Shown here one piece after another: positions 51,809 through 60,198 of a stretch of DNA of 64,000 nt. The stretch is from Streptomyces sp. NBC_00078 (lineage in GTDB: Bacteria; Actinomycetota; Actinomycetes; Streptomycetales; Streptomycetaceae): positions 8,060,001 through 8,124,000 of the forward strand of contig NZ_JAPELX010000001.1 in NCBI RefSeq assembly GCF_026343335.1, in the 5' to 3' direction. Under the pieces are notes generated by a model. It was not told where the DNA came from and did not search any database. It saw only the letters and a list, made by a program, of their open reading frames with translations. The translations under genes were made by a program, and so were the position numbers. The number at the start of each line of letters is the position of its first letter. The stretch's first letter is position 1.

Positions 51809-52330
51809 GAGGTGTTGCCTCCAGTGGTTTGGCGCCGGCTATGTGACGCCGTGGACACCACGAAGGGTACGGGCGATACAGGCGATCCGGTCTCCGCAGA
51901 GGCCGAAACGCCCGTTTCCCCGACTCAGCGGGAGGGATTCGGGCCTCCCTTCAGCCCGCCGACCAGGCGGTAGCCGGGCCCCCATCAGCGTCTCCGACCG
52001 CGCCTGTCGGGCCCGGTGACACCACCCCAGGTCATCCGTTCGACAGGGGGAACAACCATGCCTGGCCCGGAGGCCGGCGGTCATGCCGCGCAACCGCGAA
52101 GAAGACAGCGACGGGCCGGATGAGGCGCTCATGGCGAACGTGCGCCGGCCTGCGGGCCATCGGCATCCGCGGGTGCACTGCCCGGAAGTGGGTGCCGAAG
52201 CAGCCGAGCCGGCGGCGTTTCTTTCCCCCCGGGGGGTATGCCCCATGTTCCGCACTGTGGCTGCCCCCACCCGCGAATGGGCTGTCAGCCCGAGTGCCCC
52301 CGCCGCGGCGCGTGCCTAGCGTTGTGGCGC
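51809..52330. other. 522-bp region upstream of rpoA copy and secreted hydrolase
   Basis: No gene is supported. It should hold the promoter of the minus-strand rpoA and that of the plus-strand hydrolase. A perfect CCCCCCGGGGGG palindrome followed by TATG is at 52225-52240, reminiscent of half of a CsoR-type site, but the left flank does not match. Short ORFs here are composition artefacts. Confidence 0.35.
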
Positions 52331-53560
52331 ATGGCACCCTCCCTGATCATCTCGATGCTGGGCAGACGCACAGGCGTGGCGGCCCTGTTGGCGGCCGTCG
52401 TCATGCCCGTCGCTCCGGCTGCCGCACAGCCGTCCGAGCCGCCCGCTGCCCGGCAGCACGCCGTCTGCGGACCGCACGGCGAACTGCGCCAGGCCCTGCG
52501 CACATTCACCGATCGCGACCGGATCACCGGTGCCGCGGTCCTGATCACCGACGCCGCGGGCGCATCCTGCGGGAGTTGGACCGAGACCGCGGGGACGGCC
52601 GACCTGAGCACAGGCCGCCCCATGAACGCCACCGACCGATTACGCGCCGGCAGCATCACCAAGACGTTCACCGCGACGGTCGTGCTCCAGCTCGCAGCCG
52701 AGAACCGGATCGCGCTCGACGCTCCCGTCGACCGCTACCTGCCCGGGCTCATCCGGCAGAACGGCTACGACGGCCGCCGGATCACCGTACGGCAGCTTCT
52801 GCAGCACACCAGCGGGTTGCCCGACTACCTCGACGCCCCCGAATGGGAGCACCCCGAACGCATCCGGTATCGCCACTTCGAGCCGCGCGAGCTCGTCGCC
52901 CGCGCCCTCGGCCTGCCGCGCCCGCAGGGTGAGTGGCACTACGCCACCACCAACTACCTCCTCGCCGGCCTGATCATCCGCGAGGTCACCGGCCACTCTC
53001 CGGAGGCGGAGATCACCCGCCGCGTGATCCGGCCCCTCGGGTTGCGTGACACGTACTGGCCCGGCGACGACACGCGCATCCACGGACCGCACTCGCGCAG
53101 CTACTTCACCGCCGAGGACGGCCAGCTCGTCGACGGCACCGCATGGAACACGACCTTCGGCGGGGTCGGTGGCGCCCTGATCTCCACACCCGCGGACCTG
53201 ACCCGGTTCATCACCGCGCTTCTCGGCGGCCGTCTGCTGCCCGCGGACCAACTGGCCGACATGCGGCGGACGGTGGCCGCCGACCCCGACCGGCTGTGGC
53301 CCGGCGCCCGCTACGGGCTCGGCATGATCGCCTCCCCGCTGCGCTGCGGCGGCCTGTGGTGGGGGCATGCGGGGACCGTGCCGGGAGGCCACCGGGCGCT
53401 GACCGCCGTGGGCCCCGGCGGGCGGAGCGTCGCCGTCGCACTCAACGAGATACCGGCCACGCTCCAGGCCGAACAGGACTTCCTCGACACGGTCCAGACC
53501 GCCTTCTGCGAAGAGCGGCCTTCCGAAGGAACAGCACCAACTGAAGGGGAACATCAGTGA
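52331..53560 (+). CDS. Secreted serine hydrolase, beta-lactamase/DD-peptidase fold
   Basis: This 409-residue exported class C-type serine hydrolase has a signal peptide (start MAPSL or the inner ATG 52355 MLGRRTG; cleavage near PAAAQ). The SxxK motif is S108-I-T-K111, the second motif is YATTNY at 204 (Thr where DD-peptidases often have Asn), and HAGTVPGG is the KTG-equivalent. It may be a D-alanyl-D-alanine carboxypeptidase, esterase or beta-lactamase. A TTA codon at 52640-52642 (Leu104) makes translation dependent on the bldA tRNA. TAGCGT 14 bp upstream of the ATG suggests a leaderless transcript. It overlaps the next gene by GTGA. Confidence 0.9.
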   Translation: MAPSLIISMLGRRTGVAALLAAVVMPVAPAAAQPSEPPAARQHAVCGPHGELRQALRTFTDRDRITGAAVLITDAAGASCGSWTETAGTADLSTGRPMNATDRLRAGSITKTFTATVVLQLAAENRIALDAPVDRYLPGLIRQNGYDGRRITVRQLLQHTSGLPDYLDAPEWEHPERIRYRHFEPRELVARALGLPRPQGEWHYATTNYLLAGLIIREVTGHSPEAEITRRVIRPLGLRDTYWPGDDTRIHGPHSRSYFTAEDGQLVDGTAWNTTFGGVGGALISTPADLTRFITALLGGRLLPADQLADMRRTVAADPDRLWPGARYGLGMIASPLRCGGLWWGHAGTVPGGHRALTAVGPGGRSVAVALNEIPATLQAEQDFLDTVQTAFCEERPSEGTAPTEGEHQ

Positions 53561-55125
53561 TCCGCTCAGCCCGCTCGCTGCAGGGCGCTTCGACAACGGC
53601 GAGAAAGACCGCCCTGGGCCTGGCCGCCACCGCTCTGGCCCTCACCGCGCTGCCCGCCACGGTCCTTTCGGCCCAGGCGGCCTCCGACCCCCTCGCCCGC
53701 TACCACCACCAGCGCCTCGACTGGAAGAGCTGCGTGCTCGGCCCGAACGACGCGACCGGCAAGGAACTGGAGCAGGCGAACGCCCAATGCGCCGACGTGA
53801 CCGTGCCGTTGGACTACAGCGACCCCGACGGCCGTACGATCACCGTCGCGATCTCCCGGATCCGCGCCACCGACACCGCCCACCGCGTCGGCCCGCTGCT
53901 GCTGAACGGCGGCGGCCCCGGCGGGCAGACGCTCGGTGACCCGCCGTGGGTGCGCAAGGCGATGAAGGAAGTCGGCGCGCGTTACGACGTGGTGGGCGTG
54001 GATCCCCGCTTCGTCGGCCGCAGCGCCCCGCTGGACTGCCACTGGCCGACCGGCTCCGCGTTCCGGGGGGCGGGCGTCGACCGCGCCGGGTTCGACCGCA
54101 TGGCGGCGTTCTCCGAGGACCTCGCCCAGCGCTGCCGGCAGCACGCGGGTGGCATGCTGCCGTACGTCACCACCCGGAACACCGCGCGCGACATGGACGT
54201 CATCCGCGCCGCGCTCGGTGAGCGGCGGATCTCCTACCTGGGCTACTCGTACGGCAGCTACCTGGGCGAGGTGTACACCACGATGTTCCCCGGCCGCACC
54301 GACCGGGTCGTCCTGGACGGTGTCATAAACCCGGACCGGTACGGTCCCCGGCTGCTGCGGGGCACCGAGAAGGCCAACCGCCACGCACTGGAGGGCTGGG
54401 CCTCGTGGGCCGCCGCCCGTGACGCGACCTACGGCCTGGGCCGTACCCGTGGGGCGGTGCTGGCGGTCGTGGACCGCGTCCAGGCCTTCGCCGCCCGCAC
54501 ACCGTTGCGGCTCGGCGCCCACCGGGTGGACGAGCACATAGTGCCCCTCATCGTCTTCAACGGCCTCTCGCAGGACAACGACGCCGCTTACGGCGACTTC
54601 GCGCAGGGGGTACGGGACATGCTGCGCGCGGCGGACGGGCACCGGGTCATCCCCTCCCCGTGGCTCGCCGAGGCTCTCGACTTCGAGCTGACCGGGGCCG
54701 ACTCCCACTACGGCAGCGTCCAGACGGCGATCCTGTGCGGTGACGTAGCCGCGCCGCGTGATCCGGAGGCATACTGGCGCGACGTCCAGCAGGCCCGCCC
54801 GCGGGACGCGTTGTTCAGCCCTGTCACGAACAACCTCAACCCCTGCGCCTTCTGGGACCCGCCCCGCGAGCGTCCGACCACCATCAGGGACGACCTCCCA
54901 GCCCTTCTCGTCAACGCCACCGGAGACCCGCGCACCACGTACGACGGCGCCACAGCGGTGCGCCGGACGTGGCCGTCCTCCCGCCTGGTCACCCTGCGCG
55001 GCGCCGATCAGCACGCGGTGTACGGCGTCTACGGCACCCCGTGCGTCGACGCCACGGTCAACACCTACCTCGCCACCGGCCGCCTCCCGGCCACGGACGT
55101 CACCTGCGGGGCACGCCCCATGTGA
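53557..55125 (+). CDS. Secreted alpha/beta-hydrolase, tripeptidyl aminopeptidase-like
   Basis: This 522-residue exported alpha/beta-hydrolase has a signal peptide of about 40 residues ending near SAQA. The nucleophile elbow GYSYGSYLGE holds S231, VDPRFVGRS forms the oxyanion region, and the C-terminal TAP-like domain has LVNATGDPRTTYDGA (Asp) and GADQHAVYG (His). It fits the SlpD/E/Tap mycelial peptidase group, which removes tripeptides from exported proteins. GTG 53557 overlaps the hydrolase stop, with GAAGGGGAA upstream, so the pair is likely co-transcribed and bldA-influenced. Confidence 0.88.
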   Translation: MIRSARSLQGASTTARKTALGLAATALALTALPATVLSAQAASDPLARYHHQRLDWKSCVLGPNDATGKELEQANAQCADVTVPLDYSDPDGRTITVAISRIRATDTAHRVGPLLLNGGGPGGQTLGDPPWVRKAMKEVGARYDVVGVDPRFVGRSAPLDCHWPTGSAFRGAGVDRAGFDRMAAFSEDLAQRCRQHAGGMLPYVTTRNTARDMDVIRAALGERRISYLGYSYGSYLGEVYTTMFPGRTDRVVLDGVINPDRYGPRLLRGTEKANRHALEGWASWAAARDATYGLGRTRGAVLAVVDRVQAFAARTPLRLGAHRVDEHIVPLIVFNGLSQDNDAAYGDFAQGVRDMLRAADGHRVIPSPWLAEALDFELTGADSHYGSVQTAILCGDVAAPRDPEAYWRDVQQARPRDALFSPVTNNLNPCAFWDPPRERPTTIRDDLPALLVNATGDPRTTYDGATAVRRTWPSSRLVTLRGADQHAVYGVYGTPCVDATVNTYLATGRLPATDVTCGARPM

Positions 55126-55562
55126 GCGCGGACTGCGCATGCGAAGCGGCCTGACAGCCGGCGACGTTCGTCCGTCCGCTCAGCCCGTCGGGGCGGGTGA
55201 CTGCGGCGTTTCGTCGGCGGCTGTGGGCGCAGGGCGCGGATGACGGGCGGTGGCCGGTGGTGCGCCGGACCAGGGCCAGTGACAGAGCGGCGCGCCACGG
55301 ATGGGCGGATACGCGGTGGTGGGCCAGGGGTGGAAGCGGGCGGCCTCGGCCACCACCGCGTACACCGTGTTCCCACCGGCGACGAGGGACATGTGCTCGC
55401 GCCGGCTCGACGCGGTGGGCCCACATCGGATGGGGCGCCCCGACGGTGTACATCGCCGCCGTCGTGGCCGTACCGGCGTGTCTTGTGGCCGTTCCGGGCA
55501 CAGGCCGTCCGCGCCGCCCGACGGCCCGGGTCCACCGCGCCCAGCCGCAGGGGGAGCACACA
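55126..55562. other. Intergenic region without recognised gene
   Basis: Long open frames here exist in several directions but none has a ribosome site or family motif. I see no terminator of more than 5-6 bp. It precedes the repeat tract at 55563. Confidence 0.4.
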
Positions 55563-55647
55563 CCGAGCGTCCGTGCCGAGCGTCATACCGAGTCCCGTGC
55601 CGAGCCTCATGGCGAGTTCCTTGCCGAGTTCCGAGCCGAGTCCCGGC
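55563..55647. repeat. Seven degenerate 12-bp CCGAG repeats
   Basis: Copies of a 12-13 bp unit beginning CCGAG (or GCGAG) start at 55563, 55576, 55588, 55600, 55612, 55624 and 55636. They lie 50-140 bp upstream of the M24 gene and could affect its promoter spacing. Confidence 0.7.
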
Positions 55648-55698
55648 GGTGTCGAACTAGCTTGCCGGAGAGTGATCACCACCTCTACGGTCGGTCGC

Positions 55699-56391
55699 AT
55701 GGCGGACGACGAACTCACGCGCGCGGCACGGCTGCTGGACGCCCAGGCCAAGGCCGAACGGCTTTTCGCGGAGATCGAGGAGCGCGGACTCGTCGCGCCG
55801 GGCGAGGGGGAGCGGGCGGTCAGCGACCGGATCCGGGACCTGGCCAACGAACTGTTCGGCACGACCCGGCACTGGCACAAGCGCATCGTGCGCTCGGGAC
55901 CGAACACGCTCATGCCGTACCGGGAGAACCCACCGGACCGGGCGATCGGCGCGGACGACATCGTGTTCGCCGACTTCGGCCCGATCTTCGAAGAATACGA
56001 GGCCGACTTCGGACGGACCTTCGTCCTCGGCGGCGACCCGGACAAGGGACGGCTGCGGGACGACCTGGCGAAGGTCTTCGCGGCCGGCAAGCAGTACTTC
56101 AGCGGCGAGCCGGAGATCACTGGGCAGCAGCTGTACGCCGAGGTCGAGCGGCTGGCCGCCGAGTGCGGGTGGCAGCTGGGCGGCTGGCACGCCGGACACC
56201 TGGTCGGCGAGTTCCCGCACGAGACGATCGATGGCGCGGACACGGAGTCGTACATCACCCCCGCCAACGACACCCCGCTGCGCCGCACCGACAAGGCCGG
56301 GCGCCGCTGCCACTGGATCCTGGAGATCCACCTCATCGACCGGGAGCGGGAGTTCGGCGGCTTCTACGAGGAGCTGCTCACGCTCGGCTGA
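55699..56391 (+). CDS. M24-family metallopeptidase-fold protein
   Basis: This 230-residue aminopeptidase P/methionine-aminopeptidase ('pita-bread') fold protein has an Asp pair in IVFADFGPIFEEYEADFGR, His in GWHAGHLVGEFPHE, and Glu in WILEIHLID and EFGGFYEELL, so the five metal ligands seem present. It lacks the N-terminal domain of prolidases. It could be a proline- or methionine-type peptidase or a related non-peptidase enzyme. ATG 55699 was preferred to longer frames because they run through the repeat tract. Confidence 0.85.
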   Translation: MADDELTRAARLLDAQAKAERLFAEIEERGLVAPGEGERAVSDRIRDLANELFGTTRHWHKRIVRSGPNTLMPYRENPPDRAIGADDIVFADFGPIFEEYEADFGRTFVLGGDPDKGRLRDDLAKVFAAGKQYFSGEPEITGQQLYAEVERLAAECGWQLGGWHAGHLVGEFPHETIDGADTESYITPANDTPLRRTDKAGRRCHWILEIHLIDREREFGGFYEELLTLG

Positions 56392-56410
56392 ACCCGCACG
56401 GGCGGTGTCC

Positions 56411-56548
56411 TCACAGGCCTAAGGCGCCGCCTTCGACGAGGATCAGCAGCCCGAGGGCGATCAGGACCAGCGGGAGCAGGACGTGTCCCCACTTGCTGAG
56501 CGCGCTGGCGATGAGCGGACGCGTCGCGAAGAACCGGCCTGTCGCGAC
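56411..56548 (-). pseudogene. CadD cadmium transporter C-terminal remnant
   Basis: The last 45 residues in the minus-strand frame, VATGRFFATRPLIASALSKW through GLLILVEGGALGL, match the C-terminal helix of CadD-family cadmium resistance proteins. No other part of a CadD gene exists nearby; upstream codons are unrelated. Confidence 0.65.
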
Positions 56549-56610
56549 CAGAGGGCCCGGGTCGTCAGCCCAAGTGAGATGCCGACTCCCGCGGGGAAGC
56601 GCGCCATGGT

Positions 56611-56880
56611 TCACCTGGTCCGTCGGAGACCTGGGGCGTGCGTCCGTGGCCGCCGGCAGATTGCTCGCGCCGTACGGACCGTGGCTCTGGTGCTCGCCTT
56701 CGGCTGTCTGAGCGCCGTCGAATGGTCCGTCCAGGCGAGACGCGCGATCTGGTGGGCGACGCTCCAGCCGGGCGCCGGGGTGGCGAGCGCCCACTGCTCG
56801 GCGCTCAACTCGGCCACCAGCCGGTCGAGTTCCTCGCTCTCCTCGCGCAGGTCGTCGAACACGGGCGTCGGATCGGACAC
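56611..56880 (-). pseudogene. TIGR03084/DinB-like metal-binding protein, N-terminal remnant
   Basis: From GTG 56880 (GAGGGGAG upstream) the frame reads SDPTPVFDDLREESEELDRL then AELSAEQWALATPAPGWSVA and HQIARLAWTDH, the N-terminus of TIGR03084-type (DinB/maleylpyruvate-isomerase-like) proteins. After about 60 residues it runs into unrelated sequence and stops at 56611. It is a truncated gene. Confidence 0.7.
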
Positions 56881-57050
56881 GGGAACGCTCCCCTCGCGCA
56901 TGGCGGCACCGAAGAAGACAAGCAAGCACGCTTGCATAATTGTGGCCGTTCGGTGCACGACCCGGGGCGAGGGCTGCGCGGACCCTGTGTGCTCAATACA
57001 CTCGGCGATCGCGCCCATCGCGGCGCACACTCGCATATCGGGGACGAATG

Positions 57051-57953
57051 ATGAGCAACTGGAACCCGGGCGGACAGCCGCCCCAGGGGCCGCAGCCCTA
57101 CCAGCCGCAGCCACCACAGCCCTATCCGCCCCAGCCCTACGTGCCGCCACAGCCCCAGCCGCCCTACCCGGGGCCGCCGGTGCCGCCGCCGGGCCGGCCG
57201 GTCACCCGGCTGCGGCGGCGGATCGGCCCCATCCACACCGCGCGCAGGGTCTTCACCCCGTCACGGCCGGGCATCGTCTCGGATCCTGAGGTGGCGCGGA
57301 TGCGGAAGATCAGGACCCTGGTCGGCGTGGGCGCGTTCCTGTGGATGTCCTACGCCTACAAGCTCGCCCCCAAGCTCAGCGATGCGGCGGACGATCAGGT
57401 CGACAAGTCGTGGACCAGCGCCCTCGTGCTGGCGGCGACCCTCCCGGTCGTCGTCGGCGTCCTGTACGGCCTGGCCGCTCCGGCGGCGCGACGGGACCTG
57501 CTGCGCCGGGCGGGGCGGTGCTTCGGCGCGATCGTGGCCATGATGGCGGCGGCCTCCGTCTTCCCGATCATCGTGCTCTCAGGGTTCTTCGAGGGCCAGG
57601 AACCCCTCGTGGAGGGCCACTTCACCGTGACGAAGGGCCTCATCCTCGCGTTCACCCTCTTCGTCCTCTTCTGGGTGACGCCGTTCGTCGTCTGGGGCGT
57701 GGGACTCGCCGTCCAGCACGTGTTCCGCACCGCGGACATCCACGAGACGGTGCCGCCGCTGCTGATCATGGCGTTGGCGTGGGAGATGGCACTGATCGAC
57801 ATGTTCACCGGCGCCCACGAGGGCGTGCCGACGGTGATCCGGTACGTGTTCATCCTGGGCGCCCCGCTCTCCGTCATGGCGGTGGGCCTGTGGGAGCTGC
57901 ACCGGCTGCGCGTGCACTACGGGCTGGGGATGCGGGGACTGCTGATGCGCTAG
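57051..57953 (+). CDS. Proline-rich multi-pass membrane protein
   Basis: This 300-residue protein starts with a Pro/Gln/Tyr-rich tail (QPYQPQPPQPYPPQPYVPPQ). Five or so hydrophobic helices follow at about residues 95-115, 130-150, 165-185, 205-235 and 275-290. I do not recognise the family; the tail may mediate septal or wall contacts. ATG 57048 or 57051; GGGGA precedes. Isolated between the decayed genes and an IS630 remnant. Confidence 0.75.
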   Translation: MSNWNPGGQPPQGPQPYQPQPPQPYPPQPYVPPQPQPPYPGPPVPPPGRPVTRLRRRIGPIHTARRVFTPSRPGIVSDPEVARMRKIRTLVGVGAFLWMSYAYKLAPKLSDAADDQVDKSWTSALVLAATLPVVVGVLYGLAAPAARRDLLRRAGRCFGAIVAMMAAASVFPIIVLSGFFEGQEPLVEGHFTVTKGLILAFTLFVLFWVTPFVVWGVGLAVQHVFRTADIHETVPPLLIMALAWEMALIDMFTGAHEGVPTVIRYVFILGAPLSVMAVGLWELHRLRVHYGLGMRGLLMR

Positions 57954-57976
57954 GAACGGCGCCTCGCAGGACGTAC

Positions 57977-58433
57977 TAGTGATCTGGTTTTGAGGTCGTG
58001 GGTCGCCACGTGAGGCGTCCCCTCTTTCAGATTGCGGCGTTCTGCTGCGGCGGGTAGCGCGCTCGCGCTGTGCTGCGTGGATGGGCGATACCCGGCTGGA
58101 ACCTGTCGTGTTGTCGGAGGCCGAGCGGCTGACGCTGGAGAGCTGGGCCAAGCGCCGCTCGACCGCCCAGGGACTGGCCGTTCGCGCACGCATCGTGCTG
58201 GCGTGCGCGAACGGCTGGAACAACACCGTGGTCGCCGCGCGACTCGGTGTCGGCAGAGATACCGTGCGCCGCTGGCGCACAACCCGAAGAGTGGATCAAG
58301 GTCTGGAACGACGATGCCAGGCCCTTCAAATGGACCAAGACCGCCGACCAGATCCTCGACCGCATCTGCCGCTACTGCGACAGGATCTCCGAATCTGCCG
58401 CTACTGCGACAGGATCTCCGAACCGGATCACTG
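57977..58433 (+). mobile_element. IS630-family remnant
   Basis: An internally deleted IS630-like element. The left end TAGTGATCTGGTT (57977-57989) and the right end AACCGGATCACTG (58421-58433, inverted; 11 of 13 matching) bound it. It contains the N-terminal transposase frame from ATG 58081 (LSEAERLTLESWAKRRSTAQ, then the helix LGVGRDTVRRWR). The C-terminal part continues in another frame (PEEWIKVWNDDARPFKWTKT then ADQILDRICRYCDRIS). The DDE core is deleted. The right end overlaps the last codons of the flotillin gene. Confidence 0.8.
58364..58421. repeat. 29-bp tandem duplication in the IS630 remnant
   Basis: The 29-bp unit starting atctgccgctactgcgacag occurs twice exactly (58364-58392 and 58393-58421), duplicating the RICRYCDRIS part of the transposase tail. 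Confidence 0.9.
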
Positions 58434-59618
58434 GTCCACGTCCACCGGGCCGTCGTCCGTCTTGCGGTCCTTGCCCGAGCGGAGCTGGAGCAGGCCGTTG
58501 GTGTTGCTCTCGTCGGGACGGCGGTTTTCGCTGGTGTCCTGGTTGCCCAGGTTCTGCCGGACCGAGTCGAGGATGGTCAGGCCCTGGGACACCAGGCCCG
58601 CGGCGATCTCGCCCAGGCCGTCAGCGCCGTTGAGGACGTTGACATTGGCGCCGGCCAGACCGCCGGCCGCCTCCTTGACGATCTGCGGGAGCTGGTCGAT
58701 GAGCATCCGGTCGAGCGCGACCCGGTCGTAGGAGGCAGCCGCCTCCGCCTGGATCTTCATGCGCTGCGCGTCGGCGGCGGCGAGCACCTTGATCCGCTCG
58801 GCCTCGGCCTCGGCGGGCTTCACGATCTCGGCCACCAGCTGCTGCTGGCGGAGCTTGGCCTGGCGCAGAGCCAGATCCGTCTGGGCGTCGAGCACCTCCT
58901 GCTGGGCATGAGCCTGTGCCAGCGGCCCGGCCTGGGAGGCCTTCGCCTGTGCGCGGTCCACCTCGGCCGAGTACTCCGCCTTGACCACGGCGGTCTGCCG
59001 GGCGTACTCGGCCTGGTTGCGGGCCGCCGCCTGCTCCGCCTCGACGGAGGCCTGGGTGGCCTGCGCCTGGGCGATCTGGGCCTGCCGCTGGATGGCCGCC
59101 TTGTGCGGCGCGGACATGGCCTCGATGTAGCCGACCTCGCCGTCGTCGATCGACTGGATCTGCAGTGAGTCCACGATCAGGCCGATCTTCGCCATCTCGA
59201 CCTTCGAGGTGTCCAGGACCTCCGCGGCGAGCTTCTGCCGCTCCGTGACGATTTCCTCGACCGTCATCGAGCCGATGATGGCGCGCAGGTGGCCCGCGAA
59301 GATCCGGCCGGTCAGCACCGACATCTGGTCCTGGTCGGAGAGGAACCGCTGGCCGGCGTTGATGATGCTCTCGGTGTCGTTGCCGACCTTGAACGCGATG
59401 ACGGCGCGGACGTGCAGTGCGATGCCCTGCTTGGTCACACAGGTCTCGGTGACCTCGGCCTCACACATCGACAGGGTGAGGAAACGGGTCTTGCGGAAGA
59501 TCGGGAGCACGAACTTTCCGTGCCCCGTCACCACTCGGAACGGCGCGCCCCCCAGTCCCCGTCGCCCGCCCGAGATCAACATCGCCTCGTCGGGAGCGGG
59601 AACGCGGTATCCGAACAT
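58428..59618 (-). CDS. Flotillin/SPFH-domain protein
   Basis: This 396-residue SPFH (band 7) protein of the flotillin type has an N-terminal SPFH domain (residues about 1-180; MFGYRVPAPDEAMLISGGRR, GLIVDSLQIQSIDD) and a long Ala/Glu-rich coiled coil (about 185-300; QAQIAQAQATQASVEAEQAA). A C-terminal oligomerisation tail comes last. Flotillins scaffold ordered membrane microdomains. GAGGAGTAAG precedes the ATG. The terminal codons and the TGA (58428-58430) overlap the inverted IS630 end, so the C-terminus may have been changed. It forms a unit with the upstream NfeD-like gene. Confidence 0.9.
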   Translation of the reverse strand: MFGYRVPAPDEAMLISGGRRGLGGAPFRVVTGHGKFVLPIFRKTRFLTLSMCEAEVTETCVTKQGIALHVRAVIAFKVGNDTESIINAGQRFLSDQDQMSVLTGRIFAGHLRAIIGSMTVEEIVTERQKLAAEVLDTSKVEMAKIGLIVDSLQIQSIDDGEVGYIEAMSAPHKAAIQRQAQIAQAQATQASVEAEQAAARNQAEYARQTAVVKAEYSAEVDRAQAKASQAGPLAQAHAQQEVLDAQTDLALRQAKLRQQQLVAEIVKPAEAEAERIKVLAAADAQRMKIQAEAAASYDRVALDRMLIDQLPQIVKEAAGGLAGANVNVLNGADGLGEIAAGLVSQGLTILDSVRQNLGNQDTSENRRPDESNTNGLLQLRSGKDRKTDDGPVDVDQ

Positions 59619-59630
59619 GCTGCTTACTCC

Positions 59631-59885
59631 TCAATCTGCGCCCGCGGCGTCGCCGCCGAGCGCGTCCAATGGATCCACCCACTCGATGACGCCGACCTCA
59701 CGACATCCACGCGACTCGATCACGAGCACCGTCGCCCCCGTGGGCAGGGGATCTTCGGACCAGGCGAGAAAGGTTTCGGAACCGCCTCTGACCCGGACCA
59801 GTACCTCGCCGGGGCCCGCGGATCCGCGGGTTCCGATGAGAACCGTGCCCGTGCAGCCGATCACGGCTTCGTCCTGCGGCATCAT
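59631..59885 (-). CDS. NfeD-like small protein
   Basis: This 84-residue soluble protein resembles the C-terminal OB-fold domain of NfeD (GCTGTVLIGTRGSAGPGEVL then VRVRGG, and TGATVLVIESRGCREVGVIEW). It is 12 bp upstream of the flotillin gene on the same strand; NfeD/flotillin pairs are a known bacterial partnership. It lacks the membrane helices of full NfeD proteins. Confidence 0.75.
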   Translation of the reverse strand: MMPQDEAVIGCTGTVLIGTRGSAGPGEVLVRVRGGSETFLAWSEDPLPTGATVLVIESRGCREVGVIEWVDPLDALGGDAAGAD

Positions 59886-60198
59886 GGCCGCTCTTCTATG
59901 TTCTGGCCCACGATTCAGACGATAGACCTACCTGGGTCGGGGACCCAACGGGCCCGCCGGTTCCGACTGCGTCACAGGGACGTATCGTCTCTGTCCGGCG
60001 GGGAGTTCGGCCCGCGCGCCATGATCGATTCCTGTCCACGACGGCTTCTGTCTCCGGTGCGGCAGCTGCTTGTGTCCTGCCTCTGGCCCCGGGGACATAC
60101 CGAACGGTATACAGGCTCCGTCGCGTGTGAGGCCCGCGCCCCTTGGTGCCGGCTCCGCGCGACGTCCATGTCTCAGGGGCCTCAGGGGGAGGATTCGC
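59886..60198. other. Divergent promoter region
   Basis: This 313-bp gap between the divergent NfeD-like and SGNH lipase genes holds both promoters and no supported gene. An AT-richer stretch (acgatagacctacc, about 59918-59931) is the likeliest -10 area. Confidence 0.4.

Noticed and set aside
52225..52240. CsoR-type copper operator (CCCCCCGGGGGGTAT)
   Set aside because: The left arm lacks the ATA needed for the CsoR consensus and no csoR or copper gene is nearby.
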